DNA from: an uncultured Aquimarina sp. | Lineage (GTDB): Bacteria; Bacteroidota; Bacteroidia; Flavobacteriales; Flavobacteriaceae | Assembly: GCA_947493495.1 (NCBI GenBank) | Contig: CANLRN010000002.1 | Coordinates: 1-64,000, forward strand | Reading direction: 5' to 3' | Length of the DNA stretch: 64,000 nucleotides | In this document: in pieces, positions 35,325 to 43,595 of the stretch | How the letters are laid out: every line of letters starts with the position of its first letter | How positions within the stretch are numbered: the first letter of the stretch is position 1 | Translations under genes and position numbers: made by a program | Notes under the pieces: generated by a model | Databases searched by the model: none | The model's input: only the letters and a program-made list of their open reading frames with translations | What the model was told of the DNA's origin: nothing

Positions 35325-35344
35325 AACAATTAGCGCTAATTGTT
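35325..35344. promoter_or_regulatory. perfect 20-bp palindrome, candidate operator
   Basis: AACAATTAGCGCTAATTGTT is its own reverse complement and lies 28 bases before the excisionase-like start codon. It sits downstream of the promoter-like element at 35375-35382, where a bound repressor could block transcription of the maintenance module. Confidence 0.6.
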
Positions 35345-35374
35345 ATTGATAGACTTTATTGGCTATCGATACAT

Positions 35375-35382
35375 CAAAAGTA
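35375..35382 (-). promoter_or_regulatory. Bacteroidota-type promoter -7 element
   Basis: On the minus strand TACTTTTG matches TAnnTTTG, upstream of the 20-bp palindrome and the excisionase-like gene. Confidence 0.45.
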
Positions 35383-35421
35383 GAGAAGAGAATATGGTAA
35401 AGGTTAAGGTGGTTAAGTATC

Positions 35422-36774
35422 TTAACCTTTTTTAGCGGATTTTACGATTTTAATTAATAAATCTGATTGCTTTGGGGAAATAGAAAAATTTTTACTTTTT
35501 GATACAGAAGCATATATGGATTTAGCTTTTAACAAGCCATTTTTATTTTCTATTTTTTTTGAGAATTCAATTTGAGTTAAAGGTATTTTTATGTCTAAAT
35601 ATTCATTTAACGAATTAAAAAATAATTGAGTTTGAGGATTGTTCATTTCCAAAAATATTATTGATTCGTGATCGTTCCAATTAAGAGTAAGAACATTGAT
35701 AAAGTCTTCATAAGAGGTTTTTTCTTCATTTATAAAACTATATCTTCTTAACTCATTATAAAGCTTGTTTAGAATCTTATTATTAGTACTTAGATTGTAG
35801 TTTTTAGAAATTTGATCTTTATTATTTTTAATTTCTTTAGGGTCGACAAATGTTTCTTCAATCCAAGTTATCATATCAGATATTTGGATATAATCATTTA
35901 CTTCATAATTTTCTATTTGCGCTACGTAATCGTTTTTACTTAGGTTTCTATATTTTATTAGACATTCTTTAAAAAAATCTATTCTAGAGTAAAACTCAAT
36001 TTCATTGGTAGATTCTTTTATTCTTTTTGTTACTAGTTTTTTCCATTCATCTACAGAGTATATAAGAGGGAAGGTGGTAATAAATTCAAAGTTTAAAGGC
36101 TTTTCTTCGAAATTAAAATTTATTTTTTTGAATGATTCTATGTTCTTATTTGCTCTAGATTTTATAGAATCAAAATATTGTAATAATTCGTTATCAAAAT
36201 TTTCCAGTTGAGCTGAAATATTATTAATAAGATTCGATTGAGTATCACAATTAAAATAAAAATCATATAAATAATTTAAGATTTTATCTCTTTCTACTTC
36301 CAGTTTTACAATATCATTAATTATATCCACGGAGTCTATAATTATCTGTGAAGGAACTATGGATTCTTTATTTAGGTAAGTAAGTATGTTTCCTAACAAA
36401 GTAAAAAGTTCTTCTTTAAAATTTAAAACAATTTCAATTTCTGAGTGATCGTTTAACTTTGACTCTTGTTTTTTTTTGTTTTGACACTTGTCTGTAAATT
36501 CTGTAAAACTGTCTTCAAAGAGCAAGTCATCGAGGAAGACCTCAGAATCTAAATTGTTCTCAATTATAAATAGAGATAATATTTCATCATTTATTGTTAC
36601 ATTTTTTGAATTTAATATAGATCCAAAAAGCTTGAAAAATTGATATTCATTGAGTTTACTTATCTTTTGTTTTAGAATATCAGTGTCTTCGAACTTATAT
36701 TGATCTGAATCAAATAAGGAAAATAAATGATCAGTATTTTGATCTATTGATAAGAAGGGAAATAATCTTGTCAT
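35422..36774 (-). CDS. unrecognised protein coupled to the integrase
   Basis: A protein of 450 residues, acidic, Asn/Lys-rich and mostly helical by composition, with no signal peptide or membrane segment. Its start codon overlaps the integrase stop (ATGA), so the two are translated together. The C-terminal third (ILNKLYNELRRYSFINEEKT, then MNNPQTQLFFNSLNEYLDIK) is faintly like RteC-type regulators of conjugative-transposon excision, but I would not assign it. The place between integrase and excisionase-like gene suggests a role in excision or element control. Confidence 0.5.
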   Translation of the reverse strand: MTRLFPFLSIDQNTDHLFSLFDSDQYKFEDTDILKQKISKLNEYQFFKLFGSILNSKNVTINDEILSLFIIENNLDSEVFLDDLLFEDSFTEFTDKCQNKKKQESKLNDHSEIEIVLNFKEELFTLLGNILTYLNKESIVPSQIIIDSVDIINDIVKLEVERDKILNYLYDFYFNCDTQSNLINNISAQLENFDNELLQYFDSIKSRANKNIESFKKINFNFEEKPLNFEFITTFPLIYSVDEWKKLVTKRIKESTNEIEFYSRIDFFKECLIKYRNLSKNDYVAQIENYEVNDYIQISDMITWIEETFVDPKEIKNNKDQISKNYNLSTNNKILNKLYNELRRYSFINEEKTSYEDFINVLTLNWNDHESIIFLEMNNPQTQLFFNSLNEYLDIKIPLTQIEFSKKIENKNGLLKAKSIYASVSKSKNFSISPKQSDLLIKIVKSAKKG

Positions 36775-37904
36775 AACTCAATCTTTAATTCAGGAATAAT
36801 ATTAGCCGCTTCTTTCATTTTGGTGTCTATGATCTTAGCGTAAATTTCTGTAGTTCTCAACTCTTTATGTCCAAGTCTTTTGGAAACGGTATAGATGTCT
36901 GCACCGTTTTCTAAAAGAAGTACCGCGTTGGTATGCCTGGCACTATGAAAAGTAATATGTTTTGTAATTCCTGCGCGCATACACCAACGTAATATCTCAG
37001 CATTAAAATGCGCACCGTATTTCAAACCGGTAAAAACACGATCACTTTCATTTTCTCTTTCACCAAGTAGATCCCGAGCTTGCTCGGAGATATACAGGTA
37101 TTCCAATCCATCAGTTTTTTTCTGTCTAAATATTATTCTGGAGCCAGTGTCTTCATCTCTCACCTCTGACCAGATCATTTTATTAATATCCGACCAACGT
37201 AAACCAGTAAGACAACTGAAAAGAAAAGCATTTTTCATAATGGGATATTTACAATTGGCAGTTGCCATTGCTTGTAATTCAGAGTAGGTGAGATATTCAC
37301 GTGTTGATTCACCTTGTTCAAATCCTTTTACAGATTTAATCACATTGGTATCAAGGTATCCCTCATTATAAGCTTCTCTAAGCGCAGCACGCAATTTATT
37401 GAAGTATGTGTACTTTGAGTTTTGAGATAGGGGAGTACCGCCTTTTGTTTTAGCTTCCTTGCTAAGGTGTTTTTTGAATCCTTTTACGAAATCTTCATCA
37501 ACATCCCGAAGCATTTTTTGCGGAGGGCAGTAGCGTTCAATATGTTTAAGTGCTGCATCCCAATTACCATAGTTAGCTCGACTCTCGTAACGTTCTTCTT
37601 TTAGTTTGATGTAATAGTCCAGAAATAATGTTTTACTCTTTTCATTATCCTTGATATTAAATTTACCTTTTATGTGATCAGCTTGTTTAATAGTAAGGAT
37701 TTTTTCTGCAAGCAACAGAGTTTCTTTGTTCTCTTTCTTTTCCTGTGGAGTAGTAGGATTCTCTTGTAGATAGAGTTTTAAATACTCAAAATCTCGATTA
37801 TGTTTTTTCTTTCCATTACTATCAATAGAATAACCTTTATAGAATTCTAAATATAAACTTAGCTTTCCATTTTTGAGTTTTCGTTTTTTTAAACTAATTT
37901 TCAA
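36771..37904 (-). CDS. int: tyrosine integrase
   Basis: Site-specific recombinase of 377 residues. The N-terminal arm-binding domain (residues 1-75) is followed by a SAM-like core-binding domain (FVKGFKKHLSKEAKTKG). The catalytic domain has Arg236 in LTGLRWSDIN, Lys263 in RQKKTDG, His320 and Arg323 in TFHSARHT, His346 in RLGHKELRTT, and Tyr355 in EIYAKI, the complete active-site set. It ends about 180 bases from the right att site and presumably drives integration in the mnmE 3' end. Confidence 0.93.
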   Translation of the reverse strand: MKISLKKRKLKNGKLSLYLEFYKGYSIDSNGKKKHNRDFEYLKLYLQENPTTPQEKKENKETLLLAEKILTIKQADHIKGKFNIKDNEKSKTLFLDYYIKLKEERYESRANYGNWDAALKHIERYCPPQKMLRDVDEDFVKGFKKHLSKEAKTKGGTPLSQNSKYTYFNKLRAALREAYNEGYLDTNVIKSVKGFEQGESTREYLTYSELQAMATANCKYPIMKNAFLFSCLTGLRWSDINKMIWSEVRDEDTGSRIIFRQKKTDGLEYLYISEQARDLLGERENESDRVFTGLKYGAHFNAEILRWCMRAGITKHITFHSARHTNAVLLLENGADIYTVSKRLGHKELRTTEIYAKIIDTKMKEAANIIPELKIEL

Positions 37905-37999
37905 AATAAATTCATTTACGGTGTAATTTTTACATCTCTATAAGTGTTATTTATAAATGATGTAAAAATGTGGTAATAAATTTACTAAAAAAGGAGTAA

Positions 38000-38079
38000 T
38001 AAAGGAAACAAAAGGTAAACTAAATATTTGTTAAATCATTGTATATCAAGTAAAGGAAGCTAAAAGTATATTAAAGGAA
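38000..38079. repeat. three direct TAAAGGAA repeats near the right att
   Basis: TAAAGGAA occurs at 38000-38007, 38051-38058 and 38072-38079, between integrase and att core. Repeated short sites here are what arm-type binding sites of tyrosine integrases or their excision factors look like. Confidence 0.45.
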
Positions 38080-38086
38080 TATATGA

Positions 38087-39478
38087 TCACTTCCCAATAC
38101 AAAAATTAGCAAAGATATTACCTAGCAAATCATCGGATGTTATTTCGCCTGTGATCTCTCCAAAATGATAGAGCGCTTGTCTAATATCGATTGCCATAAG
38201 ATCTCCTGATAAACCATTATCGATTCCATACTGAACTTTTTGGATTTCCTCTAGCGCTTTTAATAACGCATCATAATGACGAGAATTGGTTACGATTGTA
38301 TCATTATTGCGCAATGCTCCTGTATTTACAAAATCTAATAGTTTATTTTGTAATTCTTCAACTCCTATATTTTTTTTTGCCGATAATAGATGAATGTTTT
38401 CTATTTCTGTGGTAAGATTTGAGATTTGAGATTCATCTAGCTGATCAATCTTATTGGCAACCACAATTAAGGGTTTTTGAGGGTATTTATTCTTTATCTT
38501 ACCAATTTCAATTTTTAGTTCTTTTAGATTTTCAATAGATAATTCAAAACTATCAATTAGGTAAATCACAACTTGGGCTTGTTCAATCTTCTCAAAGGTT
38601 TTTTTGATGCCAATACTTTCTACCACATCTTTGGTTTCTCTAATACCAGCAGTATCGATGAATCGAAATCCAATACCACCAATATTTATTTCATCTTCAA
38701 TAGTATCACGTGTCGTACCAGCGATGTCAGAAACAATAGCTCGTTCTTCATTCAGTAATGCATTTAATAGTGTAGATTTCCCAACATTAGGCTCTCCAAC
38801 AATAGCTACAGGGATTCCGTTTTTAATTACATTGCCAACAGAAAAAGAGTCAATCAAGCGTTTTAGTACTGTAGTAATTTTGGATATCAATTCCTGAAAT
38901 TGATCTCTATTAGCAAATTCGACATCTTCTTCTGCAAAATCGAGTTCTAGTTCTATAAGAGAAGCAAAATTAAGCAATTCATCACGTAGTTCTTTTATTT
39001 CATTACTAAAACCACCACGCATTTGTTGTATAGCAATTTGATGAGAAGCTTCAGAATCTGAGGCGATCAAATCAGCCACCGCTTCTGCTTGTGATAAGTC
39101 TAATTTCCCATTAATAAATGCACGAAGAGTAAACTCACCTGCATTAGCTATTCTACATCCTTTGCGAAGTAATAGTTGGATGATTTCTTGTTGGATATAA
39201 CTAGAACCATGACAAGAAATCTCTACAGTAGGCTCACCAGTATATGAACTGGTACCTTTAAAAATAGAAATTAATACTTCATCAAGAATTCGGTTTTCAT
39301 CTACAATATGTCCAAGGTGGATTGTATGTGTTTGTTGCTTAGAAAGCTCCTTTCCTTTTACAGACCGAAATAAAGGTGAACAGATGGAGATCGCTTCTTT
39401 GCCAGAAACCCTTATAATAGCAATGGCTCCAACACCTGCAGAAGTTGCTAAGGCAACGATTGTTTCTTCTGATATCAT
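38087..39478 (-). CDS. mnmE: tRNA uridine-5-carboxymethylaminomethyl modification GTPase MnmE
   Basis: GTPase of 463 residues that with MnmG modifies U34 of several tRNAs. The N-terminal tetrahydrofolate-binding domain begins EETIVALATSAGVGAIAIIR. The G domain shows GEPNVGKSTLLNALL (G1), DIAGTTRDTIED (G2), DTAGIRET (G3) and NKID (G4). The C-terminal helical domain ends FANFCIGK with the cysteine and lysine conserved in the family. The final codons coincide with the right att site, so the last codon and the stop TGA come from the integrated element while the reading frame is kept intact. Confidence 0.97.
   Translation of the reverse strand: MISEETIVALATSAGVGAIAIIRVSGKEAISICSPLFRSVKGKELSKQQTHTIHLGHIVDENRILDEVLISIFKGTSSYTGEPTVEISCHGSSYIQQEIIQLLLRKGCRIANAGEFTLRAFINGKLDLSQAEAVADLIASDSEASHQIAIQQMRGGFSNEIKELRDELLNFASLIELELDFAEEDVEFANRDQFQELISKITTVLKRLIDSFSVGNVIKNGIPVAIVGEPNVGKSTLLNALLNEERAIVSDIAGTTRDTIEDEINIGGIGFRFIDTAGIRETKDVVESIGIKKTFEKIEQAQVVIYLIDSFELSIENLKELKIEIGKIKNKYPQKPLIVVANKIDQLDESQISNLTTEIENIHLLSAKKNIGVEELQNKLLDFVNTGALRNNDTIVTNSRHYDALLKALEEIQKVQYGIDNGLSGDLMAIDIRQALYHFGEITGEITSDDLLGNIFANFCIGK
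38091..38102. repeat. right attachment site (att) core in mnmE
   Basis: TTCCCAATACAA encodes, on the minus strand, the Cys-Ile-Gly end of MnmE. The same 12 bases recur at 22633-22644 at the far end of the element. Confidence 0.85.
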
Positions 39479-39494
39479 AAATTAAATTATACCG

Positions 39495-39502
39495 CAAAAA
39501 TA
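39495..39502 (-). promoter_or_regulatory. Bacteroidota-type promoter -7 element of mnmE
   Basis: TATTTTTG on the minus strand matches TAnnTTTG, 17 bases before the mnmE start codon. The surrounding about 55 bases resemble those upstream of the small gene at 41534-41785. Confidence 0.45.
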
Positions 39503-39576
39503 AACATAATAGCAGTTACTATTTTGTTTTTATCAAATTTAGGCTTGTCTCTATGGATTAAGAAATTTGTACCGTA

Positions 39577-39642
39577 TTTATTAGTGAAATTCTGATTTGA
39601 AAAGTTGCGTAGCAATGCTTTCAAATTAGATAGTTAAATCTA
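39577..39642. repeat. 66-bp repeat, family 2 copy a
   Basis: This 66-base segment starting TTTATTAGTGAAATTCTGAT matches 40914-40979 at 61 of 66 positions. It contains an imperfect inverted repeat (CTGATTTGAAAAG ... CTTTCAAATTAG). Both copies flank the metallopeptidase gene at 40017-40799. The rest of the 538-base gap 39479-40016 shows only the mnmE promoter and AT-rich sequence. Confidence 0.65.
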
Positions 39643-40016
39643 CCTGTTTTGGGAGACAGGCTAATCTCACTTTTTCAGAGGGATCTCAGGTCTAATACCT
39701 CGTAGGTTGTTTAGGAATCTTAAAAAATATTTTCAGTTGAATGTCTCGTGAACTTGCTCTGAGGTAGTTTACTAAATGATATTGAAATAAATGCCATAAA
39801 AAATGAAGAATTAATAGTATATCTGAAGTAAAACAGTATATGCATTTTGAGATAATTAATCTAGAATAAAGGAAATTCTTATCAAGGGAATATATAATAT
39901 TTTTTGTATTAGTTATTTCATAATAAAATAGTTATAAGAAAATGAATGTTGGATATCTAACATTTAAATAAAATATTTAAAAGTATATTAGCTTCTTAAC
40001 TTAAAACACAATTTCA

Positions 40017-40799
40017 ATGAAAATTTTAAAATTTACAATACTGATTGTTTTTGCAATCAGTTTAGTGCAGTGTACAAATGATATAGAGAATAATACTCTA
40101 GATGAAAATTCAAACCAAGAACAGGTGTCTCCTGAGGTTTTATCAAAACTGGAGAGTATGGGATTTGATATCCATCAGATACCTGTAAAAACTACTAAAG
40201 CAGGATATATAGTAGGAGGAGATATATTAATCACTAATGAAGCGATTCGCCAGTATAATGGAGATAAACAAGCTTTTTTCTCTATTGTTGATTGTGACAG
40301 AGCGAGGAATATTCGAATTCAGAATAATCTAGGGAATAATGCTGCTGGAAGAGGTTTTGCTAGAGGTCTTAATTTATGGAATCGTGTGAATGGAACAACT
40401 TTACGATTGATTCCGGTAACTAGTAATCCTGATATTATAATAAGATTGGCACGACCATTTGAAATCGGTGGTTGGGGTCTAGGAGAGTTTCCTACCAATG
40501 GAGTAGAAGGAGGGCTTATCATTCTCAATCTCAATCAACCTAGTCTAGATGGAGATCCAGTAACATCTAGAGAATGGTCGAATATTATAGCTCACGAAAT
40601 AGGACATAATATTGGTTTCCTTCATGCTGAACAAGGATTTTTTGGAACACAAATCCCAGGTACACCAGTTAATGATCGTAGATCAATTATGACTTCGGGG
40701 TCAAATCCTAGTGTGGTATTTAATGCAAGAAGAATTTCTAATGGAGACAGAAGAGCTGTAAGACTTATGTATAATGATAATAATGGATTTTGTCAGTGA
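40017..40799 (+). CDS. HEIGH-type metallopeptidase lipoprotein
   Basis: Lipoprotein of 260 residues (ISLVQCTND, Cys at residue 19). The zinc site AHEIGHNIGFLHAE (HExxHxxGxxH) near residue 194 and a following Met-turn-like RRSIMTSG are typical of the dual-action HEIGH (M57-like) peptidases of Bacteroidota. An N-terminal stretch (LSKLESMGFDIHQIPV, YIVGGDILITNEAI) precedes it, as in that family. Secreted; substrate unknown. Ended by a long hairpin at 40841 and flanked by two copies of the family 2 repeat. Confidence 0.85.
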   Translation: MKILKFTILIVFAISLVQCTNDIENNTLDENSNQEQVSPEVLSKLESMGFDIHQIPVKTTKAGYIVGGDILITNEAIRQYNGDKQAFFSIVDCDRARNIRIQNNLGNNAAGRGFARGLNLWNRVNGTTLRLIPVTSNPDIIIRLARPFEIGGWGLGEFPTNGVEGGLIILNLNQPSLDGDPVTSREWSNIIAHEIGHNIGFLHAEQGFFGTQIPGTPVNDRRSIMTSGSNPSVVFNARRISNGDRRAVRLMYNDNNGFCQ

Positions 40800-40840
40800 T
40801 AGAATTAGAATAAATATTCATAAAATTTAAAACTTAGAAG

Positions 40841-40916
40841 GCAGTCTAAAAAGTAATAGAAATCACAAATTATCAGTTCATTTTGATATTGTGATACATT
40901 TTTAGACTGCTTTTTT
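40841..40916 (+). terminator. long terminator hairpin
   Basis: GCAGTCTAAAAA pairs exactly with TTTTTAGACTGC, with further pairing inside (ATCACAA...TTGTGAT), followed by six T. It ends the metallopeptidase gene. Confidence 0.8.
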
Positions 40917-40979
40917 ATTAGTGAAATTCTGATTTGAAAAGTAGCGTATTAATGCTTTTAAATCAGATAGTTAAATCTA
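40914..40979. repeat. 66-bp repeat, family 2 copy b
   Basis: Second copy of the repeat at 39577, differing at five of 66 positions. Here the inverted repeat CTGATTTGAAAAG...CTTTTAAATCAG is better preserved. It begins inside the T run of the metallopeptidase terminator. Confidence 0.65.
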
Positions 40980-41121
40980 ACCTAAGCTCTAGATGATAAT
41001 TTGTAGGATGATAAGCTAATTATAGCGTTAAATATATGTGTCTTAGCAGTGAAAAATACCACAACCATTCGATTGAAAAACAAACTGCTATGACATCATA
41101 TATGGTATCATCCAATGTTTT

Positions 41122-41310
41122 TTAGTCATATCCGTGTTTCTTTTTCCAATCAGATATGTCAATTTTATCAATTTCTTCAAGTCGCTTTTTCTCAGATTGT
41201 TCAAAAGAATAATTTGTATAAAAATACCAAGCTATGAAACTAAATGAGAATATTATTATCCTTTGTTTAAATTTTAAAAAGTAGTTCTCGCCTTTTAAAG
41301 TGAATAGAGT
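41122..41310 (-). pseudogene. possible small membrane-protein gene without a start codon
   Basis: The minus strand keeps an open frame ending FEQSEKKRLEEIDKIDISDW and a stop after KKKHGYD, preceded by a hydrophobic stretch (IIIFSFSFIAWYFY). It looks like a short membrane protein with a charged tail, but no ATG, GTG or TTG is found at its front. It may be a remnant. Otherwise the interval 40980-41533 shows only the inverted-repeat element at 41358-41520. Confidence 0.3.
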
Positions 41311-41357
41311 ATGTGAATTGAATATATAGGGTCTGAAAAAAAGTATAGGGCCAAATA

Positions 41358-41520
41358 ATACGATTTATGAATAAAAATTTCGCATCTAATGACATTCTTT
41401 TTCTACTATATTTTCTTCATAAAATAAAACAATAGCTATGGCTATTCTTTAATTTGATTCATCAATCTAGCGAAAAATCTTTGCCATTATTTTTACGAAA
41501 TTCTCATCCGTAAATCGTAT
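41358..41520. repeat. 163-bp element with 25-bp imperfect inverted ends
   Basis: The left end ATACGATTTATGAATAAAAA and the right end, read in reverse complement as ATACGATTTACGGATGAGAA, agree at 20 of 25 positions over the full arms. The interior codes for nothing. Form and size are those of a MITE-like element. No target-site duplication can be claimed. It lies just past the stop of the gene at 41534. Confidence 0.5.
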
Positions 41521-41533
41521 AAGAAGAGTACAA

Positions 41534-41785
41534 TCATTTCTCAAATTTTATAACTCTCAGTTTTGTTTTTTTAAGTCTTTTCTTTTCCTGAGCTAAATAC
41601 GTTTCTGCTTCTTTTTCCCATTTCTCAATAACCCTTTCTTGTTCTTTTTGTGAAATATTTCGTTTAACAAGTTCTTGTTTAGATTGTCTGATAGCTTCCT
41701 CATTCCAATGGTCTTTCCCTGAGGATACAATTTCAATTAATTCATCAGTTTTACGTTCAGATACTGGTGGAGTAAATTCAGTCAT
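41534..41785 (-). CDS. small acidic/basic helical protein of unknown function
   Basis: An 83-residue protein, mostly charged helix (SKQELVKRNISQKEQERVIE), no signal or membrane segment. The region upstream of it shares a promoter-like stretch with mnmE (AATTACTATTTTGTTTTCAT). Unrecognised; the good coding look of the frame and the upstream region support a real gene. Confidence 0.5.
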   Translation of the reverse strand: MTEFTPPVSERKTDELIEIVSSGKDHWNEEAIRQSKQELVKRNISQKEQERVIEKWEKEAETYLAQEKKRLKKTKLRVIKFEK

Positions 41786-42122
41786 TTATAATATTGGGTA
41801 ACATAAAAATAGACATAATAAGAATTACTATTTTGTTTTCATTAAATTTTAGATTTTGCGATCAGACATTTTTTGCATATTGATATAAAATACTGTTCTT
41901 ACCAATAGATTTTTCAATGTATAATTCGGATTAAATGAATATAGATATCTCGTTTATAGTAAGTTTTTATAGGTGTAAGATGAAAGTAAAGTCGCTCACT
42001 ATAATAGTAATCGATTGGATATGATAAAATAAGAATTCAATTTTAGTGTATTGATATTTTAGGATGGGATAATAAGTTCCATTAAAAAATCCAGCAAAGC
42101 TAGTTTGTCTGGATTTGTTTTT
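41786..42122. other. intergenic region with a plus-oriented hairpin
   Basis: The first 70 bases resemble the mnmE upstream region. A hairpin AAATCCAG...CTGGATTT (42087-42116) followed by seven T points in the plus direction although no plus-strand gene precedes it nearby. The rest shows nothing I recognise. Confidence 0.4.
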
Positions 42123-42167
42123 TTAACCTCCCATCAGTATTTCATTTAAATACTGATGGGAGGTTAA
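42123..42167 (-). terminator. perfect 20-bp hairpin terminator of the lectin gene
   Basis: TTAACCTCCCATCAGTATTT, a five-base loop, then the exact reverse complement. On the minus strand it lies 24 bases after the lectin-gene stop and continues into a T-rich stretch (AAAAACAAATCC on the other strand). Confidence 0.75.
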
Positions 42168-42191
42168 AAGATATAAAAAGATTTTAGTTAG

Positions 42192-43055
42192 TTACCTATT
42201 CACAAATAGGTTTTTAGCTAATGTTTGTCTACCATTTATAAATATAATAACGACACTAAGTCCCTCATTTATAGTGCTAATATCTATTGGTATTTCATTT
42301 CGACCTCTTTTTAGACTTATAGTTTTTCTAATTTTATCAATAAATCCACGCTCTTTTACTTCATAAACAGCATTAGGATCATCAAAATTACTATCTATAA
42401 TAAGTGTTGTTTGGTCAGAAGCAGGATTAGGTGCTATAGTTAAATTCTGAAATACTTCATCAGGATCACCTAATGGAGATCGCGCTACAGATGTTAACCT
42501 CCACATCTGTGCTCTATTTCTATTTCTAACATTTCTTTGAACCAATCTACCATTTGAAGAATTAACTGAAATGGCTTTACCTGTCAAAACACTTACAAAT
42601 CTGTAATTGTTGCCATTAAGTCTAACAGCTCTCCACTGTTGACCTCTATCAGAGGCATTTATATCTTGTTGAGTAGGAACAGCATTTGCACTAGACACAT
42701 CTATAGCTCTACTAGAACGTACATTAACAATCTGAACTATATTATTACCTAAATTAATGAATCTCCATTTCTGAAAATCGACTAAGTCTACTCGAGAAAG
42801 AAATTCCGTCATAGCTGTTTCTGCTTCAAACCTAACTCCATTTTGGATACTAAACGTATAATTAGATTGTCCTCCGCAACAGCCAATAGATATTCGAGCT
42901 GTAAACTCGATAGATGCTCTTTGATTGGTTGAGCTACTTTCCATAATAAATTGATCGTTTTGATTAAATTGAGCTATACTAGAGAATGTAGCAGTAAATA
43001 GCATAATGAGGAATGCGTACGTACTGATTTTTTGAAAAAATAATTTGGTTTTCAT
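42192..43055 (-). CDS. secreted ricin-type beta-trefoil lectin with T9SS sorting domain
   Basis: A protein of 287 residues. A signal peptide ends near FSSIAQ (about residue 28). Residues about 85-200 form a ricin-like trefoil with the repeat ending QxW (RFINLGNNIVQIVNV, RGQQWRAVRLNGNNYRFVS, AQMWRLTSVA). The C-terminus (LTIAPNPASDQTTLIIDS ... EGLSVVIIFINGRQTLAKNL) is a type A sorting domain, so it is exported by the type IX system and probably attached to the cell surface. A carbohydrate-binding role is inferred. Confidence 0.75.
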   Translation of the reverse strand: MKTKLFFQKISTYAFLIMLFTATFSSIAQFNQNDQFIMESSSTNQRASIEFTARISIGCCGGQSNYTFSIQNGVRFEAETAMTEFLSRVDLVDFQKWRFINLGNNIVQIVNVRSSRAIDVSSANAVPTQQDINASDRGQQWRAVRLNGNNYRFVSVLTGKAISVNSSNGRLVQRNVRNRNRAQMWRLTSVARSPLGDPDEVFQNLTIAPNPASDQTTLIIDSNFDDPNAVYEVKERGFIDKIRKTISLKRGRNEIPIDISTINEGLSVVIIFINGRQTLAKNLFVNR

Positions 43056-43595
43056 AATGTATAAGTTTTAAGATTAAAGTTTTAAGAATATAAAATTAGG
43101 AAAATGATTTTAGTTGCCTTGTGTATTTAATTCATAAAATATTGTTAATTCATAAAACATAAAGAAACAGCTTGAATAGAGATTTGGTTCATAGCTAAAA
43201 AGTATAATTTTCAATACAATTATACGTAGTCCAAAAAATAATTCGCATTTCTGCTGTATAGTAAACGCTTTAGTTAAATGAAAATGGTTCAATTTTCACT
43301 TCATTATATGCAGATAAAAATCTCGTGCAATAAAGAATTAATTTTACTTACAAAAATAAATACAACAAAAGTTAATGTTTTGCTTTTATGATATGAGATT
43401 TTGTAGTCAAATATTTCTTCTTTATTTTTACTTGGGGTATTTTTATTATCACATAATTGTGTAAATAAATTCGAAAAAGTAAAGGTATTAGATAATATTA
43501 TCTTGATAATTGTTAATTAGAATGCCTGTTTAGTTACAGTACATTAAGAATATTAATTAACTAAATCTTTATCAATATACTAAAACTTTATTCTA
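43056..43595. other. divergent intergenic region
   Basis: 540 AT-rich bases between the minus-strand lectin gene and the plus-strand protease gene. No reading frame with family resemblance is seen, and no hairpin of note. It must hold the promoters of both genes. Confidence 0.4.

Larger units (their letters stand above)
22633..38102. mobile_element. integrative and mobilisable element inserted in the 3' end of mnmE
   Basis: Bounded by the direct repeat TTCCCAATACAA at 22633-22644 and 38091-38102, about 15.5 kb apart. The right copy lies in the last codons of mnmE and the tyrosine integrase gene is adjacent to it. All genes inside run on the minus strand: integrase and accessory protein, excisionase-like HTH, winged-helix and DnaC-like proteins, oriT candidate, BtgA/BtgB-like mobilisation proteins, coupling protein, TraO- and possibly TraQ-like proteins, several cargo genes, and a DNA methyltransferase/ATPase-nuclease cassette at the far end. 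The lack of most transfer (tra) genes means it must use a helper conjugation system. SGI1-type elements also enter the 3' end of mnmE (thdF), but with unrelated cargo. Confidence 0.88.
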
